In this document: one piece after another, positions 26,353 through 35,496 of the stretch
How the letters are laid out: every line of letters starts with the position of its first letter
Numbering within the stretch: the stretch's first letter is position 1
Source: JBDGYW01 sp964580055
Lineage (GTDB): Bacteria > Gemmatimonadota > Gemmatimonadetes > Gemmatimonadales > GWC2-71-9
Reading direction: 5' to 3'
Assembly (NCBI GenBank): GCA_964580055.1
Contig: CAZOJI010000010.1
Coordinates: forward strand, 1-64,000
DNA: 64,000 nt
Notes under the pieces: generated by a model
Told to the model about the DNA's origin: nothing
The model's database searches: none
Seen by the model: only the letters and a program-made list of their open reading frames with translations
Made by a program: the position numbers and the translations under genes

Positions 26353-27540
26353 ATGAGCGCACGAACGCCCTACAGATCAGGTCGTCATTTCCTGCAGATC
26401 CCCGGCCCCTCGAACACTCCGGAGCGCGTGTTGCGAGCGATGGCGAAGCCAACCATCGACCACCGGGGACCGGAATTCGCTGAATTGACGCTGCGAATCC
26501 TGGACAGGATCAAGAGTGTGTTCCAGACGGAACAACCGGTTTTGATGTTTCCGTCATCGGGAACCGGCGTCTGGGAAGCGGCTCTGGTCAACTCACTCTC
26601 GCCCGGCGACCGGATTCTCGCGTTCGAGACGGGCCAGTTCGCTACAGCGTGGCGCAACGTCGCGACCCGCTTAGGGCTCTCCGTGGAGTGGGTTGAAGGA
26701 GATTGGCGGCACGGAGTTGATCCGGCGGTAGTGGAATCGATACTTGCGGACGACCGCGAGGGCACGATCAAGGCGGTCATCGTGGTCCATAACGAGACCT
26801 CGTCGGGAATCACCAACGACGTTGCCGGCGTCCGTGCTGCCATCGATGCTGCGGGCCACTCAGCCCTCCTGATGGCGGACGGGATCTCCTCGATAGGCTC
26901 CATAGACTACCGGCACGACGAATGGGGGGTGGACGTATCGATTTGCAGTTCTCAAAAGGGGCTCATGCTTCCGCCCGGACTCGCCATGAACGCCGTGAGT
27001 CAGAAGGCGCTGCATGCGTCGCAGTCGGCCGGTTTCACGAAGTCATACTGGGACTGGGCGCCGGTGCTGAGTATGAACGAACGGGGGTTCTTTCCCTATA
27101 CTCCGCCAACCAATCTGCTATACGGTTTGGATGTCGCACTGGACATGCTGCTTGAAGAAGGTCTGGAGGCCGTATTCGCCAGACATCACCGCTTGGCGGA
27201 GGCGACACGCGAGGCCGTGCGAGCCTGGGGACTCGAATTCTGCTGCTCGAATCCCCAGGAATACTCGGACACTCTGACCGCTGTATGGATGCCGGACGGT
27301 AATGACGCCGACGAGTTGCGCCGGTTGATTCTGGACCGCTTCGATATGTCGCTGGGCACCGGACTCGGGAAGGTCAAAGGACGAGTGTTCCGCATCGGTC
27401 ACCTGGGTGATTTCAACGATCTGATGCTCGCAGGTACTCTATCGGGAGTAGAGATGGGGCTCGAGTTGGCGGGAGTACCGCACAACAAGGGCGGAATAAA
27501 TGCAGCCCTCGACTACCTGGCGTCTTCCAGCATAGCATAG
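26353..27540 (+). CDS. Alanine/serine-glyoxylate aminotransferase family protein
   Basis: A 395-residue class V PLP enzyme. 'IPGPSNTPERVLRAM' and 'PTIDHRGPEFAEL' at the N-terminus, 'VLMFPSSGTGVWEAAL' and K202 in 'SSQKGLMLPPGLAM' are the signature of AGT/SgaA enzymes, which aminate glyoxylate to glycine using serine or alanine. ATG 26353 has GGAGGAGA just upstream. The following genes encode a GntP-type permease and a glycolate-oxidase-like flavoprotein. Together these suggest conversion of a 2-hydroxyacid to glyoxylate and then glycine. Confidence 0.88.
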   Translation: MSARTPYRSGRHFLQIPGPSNTPERVLRAMAKPTIDHRGPEFAELTLRILDRIKSVFQTEQPVLMFPSSGTGVWEAALVNSLSPGDRILAFETGQFATAWRNVATRLGLSVEWVEGDWRHGVDPAVVESILADDREGTIKAVIVVHNETSSGITNDVAGVRAAIDAAGHSALLMADGISSIGSIDYRHDEWGVDVSICSSQKGLMLPPGLAMNAVSQKALHASQSAGFTKSYWDWAPVLSMNERGFFPYTPPTNLLYGLDVALDMLLEEGLEAVFARHHRLAEATREAVRAWGLEFCCSNPQEYSDTLTAVWMPDGNDADELRRLILDRFDMSLGTGLGKVKGRVFRIGHLGDFNDLMLAGTLSGVEMGLELAGVPHNKGGINAALDYLASSSIA

Positions 27541-27564
27541 AGCGGCGTTACTCGGCAACGCGTA

Positions 27565-28932
27565 ATGGATCCGAACACCGCGGTTACCACCAATGTGATC
27601 GTTGCGCTGGCTGGGTTTGCCGTCTGCATCTTCCTGCTGTTGTTCCTCATTGCCAGGTGGAAGTGGCACGTATTCCTGGCACTCCTGCTTCCCATCCTGG
27701 TGTTTGGAGTGATTCCAGGTATTCAGCGGAACAACTTCATCGATGCCTTTGAGCAGGGGTTCGGCAACACGCTCGGGAAGATCGGAATAGTGATCGTGCT
27801 CGGCTCGATCATTGCCGAGGCGTTGCGGCACACCGGCGCCATACAAGTGATAACACGGTCAATGGTCAGCCTGGTAGGCACGCATCGTATGCCCTTCGCT
27901 CTCACACTCACAGGGTTCGTGCTCGGAGTCGCCATTTTCTCCGACGTTGCGTACGTGATCCTGAATCCGCTGGTGCATTCCTCGGCTCACGCGATGGGAG
28001 TGAGTATCGGGACTATGTCGATCGGTCTGGTGGGAGCACTGCAACTCACGCATGCCATAGTGCCGCCCACACCGGGTCCTCTCGCGGCCGCGGCACTGGT
28101 TGGCGCCGACATCGGAAAGACGATCATGTTCGGAGCCGTTGCATGCCTCATCGGTTCGGTGGCCGGATGGGTGTGGGGACAGTACGTGATAGGACCGCGC
28201 TTGCCGACTCCGCCCTCGGATGAATTCAAGAACCAACAGGGACTCGAAACCACGCAATACGAACGAGTGCCCACGACGCTGAGTTCTTATGCACCCATTG
28301 TAGTTCCGGTGGTTTTGATCAGCGCCCAGAGCGTCGCGAGGCTCTGGCTCGCGGAAGATCATGTTCTCCGGATGGTTCTGGCGTATGTGGGTTGGCCGGT
28401 TGTCGCTCTGACCATCGGGCTGTGGCTTGCCTTTCGCAACATCGGACCCGACGTAGACAAGACAAAGACGGCCAATCAGTGGGTAAGGGACGGACTGAAG
28501 ACCTCTGCGATGATCCTGGTCGTTACGGGTCTGGGCGGATCGTTGAGCGCAATTCTCAAGGGTACACCGGCGGTGGATTTCGTGGCCGAGGTGTTTACCA
28601 CTCACGGTCTCCCGGCGATTCTGCTTCCCTTCTTGATAGGCGTGATCGGCAATATTCTGACCGGCTCCACAACGGTGGGAGTGATTACCGCGGGGTCCTT
28701 GGTGGCACCGATGTTGGGCTCACTGGGACTGTCGCCTGAAGCGGCCATGCTATCAGGGGCGTCTGGTTCGGTGATAATTAAGTACGTAAATTCCAGCTAC
28801 TTCTGGGTATGTACTTCACTCACCAGGCTCGATGTCAAAGAGGCTTTGCTCGGCTTTGGTGGTGTGACGTTCGTTGGTGGTACCGCGTCATTTGCCGCGG
28901 TTTGGCTAATGTGGGCGGCTGGTTTGGTTTGA
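27565..28932 (+). CDS. GntP-family permease
   Basis: A 455-residue polytopic protein with about 12-14 membrane segments. 'FSDVAYVILNPL', 'QLTHAIVPPTPGPLAAA' and 'GSTTVGVITAGSLVAPML' are typical of the gluconate:H+ symporter (GntP) family, which also moves other sugar acids, glycerate and hydroxy acids. It sits 24 bases after the aminotransferase and 35 bases before the FAD/Fe-S dehydrogenase. An organic acid such as glycolate, glycerate or D-lactate is therefore a reasonable guess for the cargo. Confidence 0.88.
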   Translation: MDPNTAVTTNVIVALAGFAVCIFLLLFLIARWKWHVFLALLLPILVFGVIPGIQRNNFIDAFEQGFGNTLGKIGIVIVLGSIIAEALRHTGAIQVITRSMVSLVGTHRMPFALTLTGFVLGVAIFSDVAYVILNPLVHSSAHAMGVSIGTMSIGLVGALQLTHAIVPPTPGPLAAAALVGADIGKTIMFGAVACLIGSVAGWVWGQYVIGPRLPTPPSDEFKNQQGLETTQYERVPTTLSSYAPIVVPVVLISAQSVARLWLAEDHVLRMVLAYVGWPVVALTIGLWLAFRNIGPDVDKTKTANQWVRDGLKTSAMILVVTGLGGSLSAILKGTPAVDFVAEVFTTHGLPAILLPFLIGVIGNILTGSTTVGVITAGSLVAPMLGSLGLSPEAAMLSGASGSVIIKYVNSSYFWVCTSLTRLDVKEALLGFGGVTFVGGTASFAAVWLMWAAGLV

Positions 28933-28967
28933 GCGCGGTTGCCTTGCCGGTTTCTATGGAGGATTGA

Positions 28968-31904
28968 TTGTCAAATTCTGAAACAAACGCTTCGCTGGAG
29001 GGCGCACTCCGGGACGCTTTGGATGGCGAGGTTCGTTTCGACAAGATCTCCAGGGCCATCTACTCTACTGACGGTAGTGTCTATCAGATATTCCCCGCCG
29101 GCGTAGTTGTACCAGAGTCTGCCGGGGATGTGATGGCCACGTTGAAGGTGTGCCGGGAGTTCGGTATGCCGATCACGCCGCGTGGCGGCGGGACATCGCA
29201 GAGCGGACAGGCTGTCGGCGCCGGTGTGCAGATCGATTTCTCCAAGTACATGCACGGGGTTTTGGACCTCGATGTCGATGCCAGGACCGTGGTTGTGGAG
29301 CCCGGGATAGTCCTGGACGAGCTCAACAATCGTCTGAAGCCCCACGGTCTGCAGCTCCCAATAGACGTCTCGACTTCGAGTCGCGCGACCATCGGCGGGA
29401 TGATCGCGAACAACTCGTCCGGCACGCGATCCATTATCTACGGATGCACGATCGATTACGTTCTCGAGGCCAAAGTGCTCCTGGCCGACGGGAGTGTGAT
29501 CACGGTACGTCCCCTGGATTCTGAGGAACTCGACCGCAAATGTGAGCAGAAGGACCTCGAGGGTGTTTGTTACCAGACCGTCCGCGGCCTTGCCGAGATG
29601 CACTCTGAGGAGATCGAACGACGTTATCCCAAGATCAAGAGGCGAGTCGGCGGCTACAACTTGGATCATTTCGTTCCCTCAAACGGCAGCTTCGACCTGT
29701 GCAAGTTGATGGTAGGTTCTGAAGGCACGCTCGGTATCGTGCTCGACGCGAAGCTTCGGCTCGTCGAGCTTCCCAAGGCAAAGGTCCTGTGCGTGCCTCA
29801 GTTCGAGAGTCTTTCTGAAGCAATGCGGGCGGTGCAGTTCATACTGGAGCATGAGCCGTCGGCGGTGGAGCTGATGGACAGGAACCTGCTCGAGCAGACG
29901 CGTGGCAAGAGGGAGTTCGAACCGCTTCGCGACTTCATCGTGGGCGACCCCGCGGCAATGCACATTGTCGAGTTCTCGGGGGAGACGAGCGACGACCTTT
30001 CCGGCCGAATCGATCGGCTCGAGGCCGATCTCAGGGAGCGAGGTTTGAGCAGTCAGGTACATCGCGCCATTGAATCGGATGCCCAGGCTCGGATCTGGAA
30101 GTTGCGCCAGGCCGGTCTGGGGCTCGCGATGTCGGAGACGGGAGACACCAAGGGCATCGCGTACGTCGAGGACACCGCTGTCGCACCGGAGAGGCTTCCC
30201 GAATACATCGACAGGTTCGACGCTATCGTGAGGGAGAATGGCACTACCGCCAGTTACTATGCCCATGCTTCTGTAGGCCTGCTTCATATTCGTCCCGCGA
30301 TAAACATGAAGACTGTAGAAGGCGTCGCTCAGTTCGAGCGCATTGCCGAGCAGGTTGCGGATCTCGTGCTCGAATTTGGCGGAGCCCTGTCGGCGGAGCA
30401 CGGAGACGGTTTGGTGCGCTCGCCATTTCAACGCAAAATGTTCGGGCCGATTGTGTACGACGCGTTTTGCGAGATCAAACATACCTTTGACGAAGCCGGG
30501 CTGCTCAATCCTGGAAAGATCGTTCACGCCGAGCCGATAACCAACAACCTCAAATTCGGTCCGCAGTACAAGACGAACGAGGTCGAAACCGCGTTCGATT
30601 TTTCGGATTTTGGCGGCATATCGCGTGCGGCAGAGCAGTGCGGCGGAGTTGGCGCTTGTCGCAAGACGCTTGCGGGTACGATGTGCCCTTCATACATGGC
30701 CACACTCGAGGAAGCCGACAGCACTCGAGCGAGAGCAAACGCTCTGCGCCTCGCGATCTCAGGTCAGTTGGGCCCCCTGGGTTTGACGGATCCCGAACTC
30801 TACCCGGTGATGGATTTGTGTCTCGAATGCAAGGCGTGCAAGACCGAATGCCCGACCAGCGTCGACATGGCACGTCTGAAGAGCGAGTTCCTGTACCAGT
30901 ATCAGCGCGAACATGGCGTGTCTCTCAGGTCGCGTGTTCTCGCGGCCGCCGAACGCGCTGCAGTTTGGGGGAGCCGCTTTGCGCCGTTGTCGAACTGGAA
31001 GCTCAGAAATCCTCTTTCTCGGTGGTTGAGCGAGGTCGCCTTGGGGATCGACCGCAGGCGGGTTCTTCCCGCGTTCTCGCGCAGGACGTTCCTGGGATGG
31101 TGGAAGGCTCACGGCGCAGGGCTGGAGGCGGAGTTGCGGCAGGAGCGGAAGGCATCGGATCAGGACAATACATCAAAGCAGGTGGCGGTGTTCGGGGACA
31201 CATTCACGAACCACTACGAGCCCGAGCACGGAATCGCAGCAGTGCGGCTAGCGGCCAAGTTGGGACGGGAAGTAATCGTACCTCCGCGCGTCTGCTGCGG
31301 TAGGCCACTGATCTCCAAAGGGTTTCTCGACCAAGCCAGAGAGCAGGCCGCCGCGACAGCGCAGGCTTTGTTCCCAATCGCGGAGCGGGGAGTGCCGATC
31401 ATATTCTGCGAGCCAGGATGCTTCTCGGCAGTGCGGGACGACCATCCCCTGTTGCTGCGCGGTGAATTGAAGGAGAAAGCGGAAGCCGTGTCTTCCGTGT
31501 GTCTCACCGTGGAGGAGTGGGCGGAGGAGACGCTCGCCACGCTGGATGGAGAGGTTGCCTGCGAAAAGGGTGGGCCGTCCAGGATCCTGTTGCACGGCCA
31601 CTGTCACCAGAAGGCACTAACGGGCATTGGACCTGCGACGAGACTGCTGTCGCGAATCCCGGGCTGCGAAGTGACCGACACTGACGCCGGCTGTTGTGGC
31701 ATGGCGGGATCGTTCGGGTACGAGCGCGAACACTATGAAGTCTCCAAGGCAGTGGGAGAGCGCAAGCTGTTTCCTGCTATCCGCGAGAGGGAGCGGGGCA
31801 CAGTGGTTGTTGCACCCGGCTTCTCCTGCCGCCAACAGATCAAGCACTTCACAGGTGTGGATGCGGTTACGGTAGTGCAGGTGTTAGAGCCGCTGATCAG
31901 ATGA
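28968..31904 (+). CDS. FAD-linked oxidase fused to Fe-S/CCG subunit (glycolate / D-2-hydroxyacid dehydrogenase type)
   Basis: A 978-residue fusion. Residues about 45-480 are a GlcD-like FAD_binding_4 oxidase ('GGGTSQSGQAVGAGV', 'LSAEHGDGLVRSPF'). Residues about 550-650 hold two 4Fe-4S motifs ('CGGVGACRKTLAGTMCP', 'CLECKACKTECP'). The C-terminal part has two CCG domains ('RVCCGRPL', 'DAGCCGMAGSFG'), as in GlcF/GlpC. Such fusions oxidise glycolate, D-lactate or D-2-hydroxyglutarate and pass electrons to the quinone pool. The start is TTG 28968 with GGAGG upstream. Its stop overlaps the end of the convergent phosphate transporter gene by eight bases. Confidence 0.9.
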   Translation: MSNSETNASLEGALRDALDGEVRFDKISRAIYSTDGSVYQIFPAGVVVPESAGDVMATLKVCREFGMPITPRGGGTSQSGQAVGAGVQIDFSKYMHGVLDLDVDARTVVVEPGIVLDELNNRLKPHGLQLPIDVSTSSRATIGGMIANNSSGTRSIIYGCTIDYVLEAKVLLADGSVITVRPLDSEELDRKCEQKDLEGVCYQTVRGLAEMHSEEIERRYPKIKRRVGGYNLDHFVPSNGSFDLCKLMVGSEGTLGIVLDAKLRLVELPKAKVLCVPQFESLSEAMRAVQFILEHEPSAVELMDRNLLEQTRGKREFEPLRDFIVGDPAAMHIVEFSGETSDDLSGRIDRLEADLRERGLSSQVHRAIESDAQARIWKLRQAGLGLAMSETGDTKGIAYVEDTAVAPERLPEYIDRFDAIVRENGTTASYYAHASVGLLHIRPAINMKTVEGVAQFERIAEQVADLVLEFGGALSAEHGDGLVRSPFQRKMFGPIVYDAFCEIKHTFDEAGLLNPGKIVHAEPITNNLKFGPQYKTNEVETAFDFSDFGGISRAAEQCGGVGACRKTLAGTMCPSYMATLEEADSTRARANALRLAISGQLGPLGLTDPELYPVMDLCLECKACKTECPTSVDMARLKSEFLYQYQREHGVSLRSRVLAAAERAAVWGSRFAPLSNWKLRNPLSRWLSEVALGIDRRRVLPAFSRRTFLGWWKAHGAGLEAELRQERKASDQDNTSKQVAVFGDTFTNHYEPEHGIAAVRLAAKLGREVIVPPRVCCGRPLISKGFLDQAREQAAATAQALFPIAERGVPIIFCEPGCFSAVRDDHPLLLRGELKEKAEAVSSVCLTVEEWAEETLATLDGEVACEKGGPSRILLHGHCHQKALTGIGPATRLLSRIPGCEVTDTDAGCCGMAGSFGYEREHYEVSKAVGERKLFPAIRERERGTVVVAPGFSCRQQIKHFTGVDAVTVVQVLEPLIR

Positions 31905-32955
31905 ACACTATCTGCTCGAACACGTTCTGCACGAAGAACAGAGCCACGTAGCAGATGAGGGCTGTTATAGCAGGAGTCACTATCCACCCGACGGCGATGT
32001 TTCGCAACACGGACCAACGGATCTGCCGAAAACCACTCACACCGCGCACCAGGGCCAGGCCACAGACCGCTCCGACCACGGCCTGAGAACTAGATACCGG
32101 TACCAACGGGATTGCCGGCAGGCCGACGGAGATCACGAACTCCTGTAGCGCACGCGACGAGAAAACGAAGAGTACGATTGCCTGGGCCATTACGACCACC
32201 CAGCCTCCTACCGGTCCCACCGTCACGATCTCCTTGCCCACCGTCATCATGACGTTTTGCGAGAAAAATGCTCCTGCAGCGATCGCGAGGCCGCCCAACA
32301 GAAACAGCTGTTGTGGGCCCGTGAGGGTGACAACACCGCCGATGGAAACGTCGTTGAGCGGAGACGCGGGAACGAATACTCCGACGACATTGGCAATGTT
32401 GTTTGCCCCCAGGCTGTAGGCCCCGAACGCACCTGCAGCCAGCAGCCCGAGTCTGGTCCATTGGTCCAGGTAGAGTATGTGCGGCTTGATCGTCCTTATC
32501 GTCCACGTGGTGAGTTGATACAGCACTAACGCGAATATGGCTCCGAGTATTGGGCATGCGACCCACGTCGCCACTATCCTGATCAGTGCGGTCCAGTTGG
32601 TGTCGGTCGCGCTGAACAGATTCCAGCCCAAGATACCACCTACCACGGCCTGTGTTGTGGAAACCGGCAGGCGGAGCCTCGTCATGCCGAACACAGTAGC
32701 GGCAGCTGCAAGTGCGACGGTGAATGAGCCGCCCAGCGCGTTGACGGCGCCAAGCTGGCCGAGGCCGCGTGCTGGACCTCCGCCACTGGTAACGGCACCA
32801 ATTACCACGAACACGCCGCAGACTGTGGCTGCTGTAGTGAACCGCAGCATTCGGCTGGCCACGGCCGTGCCGAACACGTTGGCCGCATCGTTGGAACCCA
32901 ACGACCATCCCAGTAGCAGGCCGCTGGTGAGAAAGACAAAGAAGGTTGGACCCAT
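31897..32955 (-). CDS. pit: PiT-family inorganic phosphate transporter
   Basis: A 352-residue membrane protein. Both PiT signature repeats are present: 'GWSLGSNDAANVFGTAV' near the N-terminus and 'YSLGANNIANVVGVF' in the middle, along with 'PVSTTQAVVGGILGW' and 'PVSSSQAVVGAV'. The protein imports phosphate or metal-phosphate with H+ or Na+. It lies 19 bases downstream of a DUF47/PhoU-like gene on the same strand, the standard pairing for this transporter. Confidence 0.92.
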   Translation of the reverse strand: MGPTFFVFLTSGLLLGWSLGSNDAANVFGTAVASRMLRFTTAATVCGVFVVIGAVTSGGGPARGLGQLGAVNALGGSFTVALAAAATVFGMTRLRLPVSTTQAVVGGILGWNLFSATDTNWTALIRIVATWVACPILGAIFALVLYQLTTWTIRTIKPHILYLDQWTRLGLLAAGAFGAYSLGANNIANVVGVFVPASPLNDVSIGGVVTLTGPQQLFLLGGLAIAAGAFFSQNVMMTVGKEIVTVGPVGGWVVVMAQAIVLFVFSSRALQEFVISVGLPAIPLVPVSSSQAVVGAVCGLALVRGVSGFRQIRWSVLRNIAVGWIVTPAITALICYVALFFVQNVFEQIVFI

Positions 32956-32974
32956 GTTTGCCCGCTGTCGGTCC

Positions 32975-33640
32975 CTATACCGAGCGCTTTACGGCGTATA
33001 TTGCCAATGAGTCGCCCGCATCATCCGCGAGATCGGCCAAGCTGTGCAAGAGCCACACGTGTCCGCGAATCTGCATCATCTGATCCAGCGTCAATTCGGA
33101 TCGGAACACATCTTCCAAGAGTTGCAGCGCGGTTCGCTGTGTTTCCTTTTCGTAGAAGTGAATCTTGTGGATGTGATCGCGTGCGGTCTGAGGATCTCGG
33201 AAATAGCTGCGGGCGCCGACAACGACCTGCTCGACACTGTCCGCAGCCAGCGCAACACAATCCTGCCATTTGTCGCGGAACTGAGGTGGAACCTCGCAGC
33301 GCTCTATTCGCATCATGACGAAACTCTGCTCCATGTGATCGAGCAGACTGTCCAGCGAAGTCAGAAGGGCTAGTACATCACCCGCCGTTTCCGGTAGGAG
33401 CATCTCGGAATAAAGCGACTGGCCGATGCTGTCTCGCAGCTTGTCTCCTCGTGTCTCGAAGGCGGAGACCTGTTCGTATTTCTCCTCTGCTTCGGCGCTC
33501 CATCCGCGTTTCACAGCTTCGCTGAGTCCACGTTTGTAGGCTAGAGCGGCATCTGCAACCACGTCCAGCAACTCGTCGATTTGGGCGCGAAGCCGCCTGG
33601 TCTTGCGAAAAGGGGAGATCTTGAGTTCAGACATTAGCAT
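32975..33640 (-). CDS. DUF47 family (PhoU-like) protein, partner of PiT
   Basis: A 221-residue all-helical protein with the PhoU/DUF47 pattern: 'DVVADAALAYKRGL', 'AFETRGDKLRDSIGQSLYSEML' and 'DVLALLTSLDSLLDHMEQ' regions, the last containing acidic residues for metal binding. DUF47 proteins are encoded beside pit genes and are thought to control transport. ATG 33634 (third codon of the open frame) is an alternative start. It is the first gene of a two-gene operon with the transporter. Confidence 0.88.
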   Translation of the reverse strand: MLMSELKISPFRKTRRLRAQIDELLDVVADAALAYKRGLSEAVKRGWSAEAEEKYEQVSAFETRGDKLRDSIGQSLYSEMLLPETAGDVLALLTSLDSLLDHMEQSFVMMRIERCEVPPQFRDKWQDCVALAADSVEQVVVGARSYFRDPQTARDHIHKIHFYEKETQRTALQLLEDVFRSELTLDQMMQIRGHVWLLHSLADLADDAGDSLAIYAVKRSV

Positions 33641-33646
33641 TCTCGG

Positions 33647-35317
33647 TCAGCGATAATGATCGACCGTTTCCTTGACGAGGTTTGCCGCTTCCATCTGCTT
33701 GAAGACCGGGTACGTCTGCGGTTCGCTGCCCCACTGGGTAGCCAGATAGCGGTCGAAGTAGTTCCACACTACTAGACCGTCATCGCTCTCGGGCTCCAAC
33801 AAGAATGAAGCGAGGTTGCCCAGTGATTGTGCGGTGCTCACATAGTAGGTGCCTGCCGGGAACTCGCGCTCCGACGTGCTGTAATCGCCCTCGATGGAGC
33901 TGGTGTAGTGTCCCTGATTTGGTCGGCTGGACGGTGTGACGGAACTCACTGAGAAAGAACCCACGTTGGTGGTGCACGCCTCCATCAGTCTCTCCACGGT
34001 GATGCCGTGCTGTAAAAGCTTCTCGATAACCGCCTCATCCTGCGCCGTGATGAAGTAGCCGTGCGGTAAGGGTACCGTCCGTTCAGGCGTGTATCGCGAG
34101 AGGTAAGGAACGTCATGGTATGTTCTTTCCTCCTCTGTAGGTCGTACCCGGGGCCGCCTGCCTCCGGTTTCGGTTGTCTCCATGACGTATCCCTGAATCG
34201 TCAGCGTCTCGTCGATAGCGGCGCGACCGTATTCCACGACGAAACCTTCCGCCGCATCAGGCGCCATCCCTCGGGCAATGGTACGCCGGTCCGCGTTTCT
34301 CAGCAACTCAACGACTTCGTTCTTGTTCTCGTGAAGGAAATCGAGAAAGGTGAGGAACAGCGAGTACGCACCTCGCACCCGCGTCTCGAAGTCGACATAT
34401 GGATACTGCTCGTTAAGCACGGAGAGCCTGTTTCTCATTCCAACATAGTTGCTCAGGTATCTGGGTTGAGGGCCGAGCGGGACCCAGCCAGATTGGGGCT
34501 CGCGCACGTTGATGAAATCACCATGTGGGATCGAAAGCACTCCGTAGACTTCGCGCATGCGATTCGTCACGTATGGCAGCACGGCGTTTTCCATGAAACG
34601 AATGATCCCGGTGTCGCCGTTGGGATTCAGTCCCCAGGTCCAAGTGACCGGTTCCTGATGATAGGAGCCATTGTGGGTGTGACTATCCAAGAAGAAGACG
34701 GGATCCCATCGCAACAACACGTTCGTCACGAGTCCTTGGACTTCGGGGGTTTCCAGCTTCACGCCGTCCCTGTTCAAGTCCAGGTTTTGACCGTTGTAGC
34801 GGATTCCCACGCCCTGTTCGGGACCGTGCTGGTTACGCCTGTTGGAGGTGCTGATCTTCTCGTTTCCATCGGGATTGAAGTTGGGAACCAAGAGAATGAC
34901 CAGTTCGTCCAAATAATCAGCGGTTTGGCCGGCCAGTATGTCTCGCGCCAACATCAAGACAGCTTCTTTGCCTTCGACTTCTCCTGCATGGATGTTTGCC
35001 TGGAAGTAGACGATCGCTCTGTCGTCGTGCGCAAGATCCGCCGGAGATGCAGGGACAGGATCTCCGATGACCAGCATTGGAATCCGTCGTCCTTCGGCAC
35101 TTGTGGCGATGGTCTCGACTCTCACCAGGGAGCTGTTACTCTGTAATTCGCGAATGAAGGAGACCACGTCGGCGTGACGTGAGGTGGCTGTGAATTCACT
35201 TTCCTCTGCCACTGTCAGGGGCCTCCGTTGTGCCGAAACAGGCACGGAAACCGCAAAGAGCATGGCAACTGGTGCGACCGGCAACAGAACTCGAAATGGG
35301 CCCGAAACGCGTTTCAT
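33647..35317 (-). CDS. Secreted M14-family zinc carboxypeptidase
   Basis: A 556-residue protein with signal peptide (residues 1-30, 'SVPVSAQ'). ATG 35317 is preferred over an ATG nine codons upstream because GAGGAGC precedes it and the signal peptide begins there. M14 features are H110 and E113 in 'NIHAGEVEGKE', 'NFNPDGNE', 'DLNRDGVKLE' and the third ligand in 'LDSHTHNGSYH'. It resembles the large M14 proteins of this window and should release amino acids from peptides in the periplasm. Only six bases separate it from the DUF47 gene downstream. Confidence 0.9.
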   Translation of the reverse strand: MKRVSGPFRVLLPVAPVAMLFAVSVPVSAQRRPLTVAEESEFTATSRHADVVSFIRELQSNSSLVRVETIATSAEGRRIPMLVIGDPVPASPADLAHDDRAIVYFQANIHAGEVEGKEAVLMLARDILAGQTADYLDELVILLVPNFNPDGNEKISTSNRRNQHGPEQGVGIRYNGQNLDLNRDGVKLETPEVQGLVTNVLLRWDPVFFLDSHTHNGSYHQEPVTWTWGLNPNGDTGIIRFMENAVLPYVTNRMREVYGVLSIPHGDFINVREPQSGWVPLGPQPRYLSNYVGMRNRLSVLNEQYPYVDFETRVRGAYSLFLTFLDFLHENKNEVVELLRNADRRTIARGMAPDAAEGFVVEYGRAAIDETLTIQGYVMETTETGGRRPRVRPTEEERTYHDVPYLSRYTPERTVPLPHGYFITAQDEAVIEKLLQHGITVERLMEACTTNVGSFSVSSVTPSSRPNQGHYTSSIEGDYSTSEREFPAGTYYVSTAQSLGNLASFLLEPESDDGLVVWNYFDRYLATQWGSEPQTYPVFKQMEAANLVKETVDHYR

Positions 35318-35496
35318 CGCGCTGCTCCTCTCGTGGTTGTACACCCTTTAATTGACTCCGCGACGCTCCTGCGGGCAATAGTGCAGTGCTGGGACTTGGT
35401 TCCGAGTGCGGAAACGAGCTTCGTCGACTTGGCAAAGAGGGGAATGTCATTAGGTTCGGAAGCGGGCAACAAGGAGACTTTTCGGGAGATAGGTAA

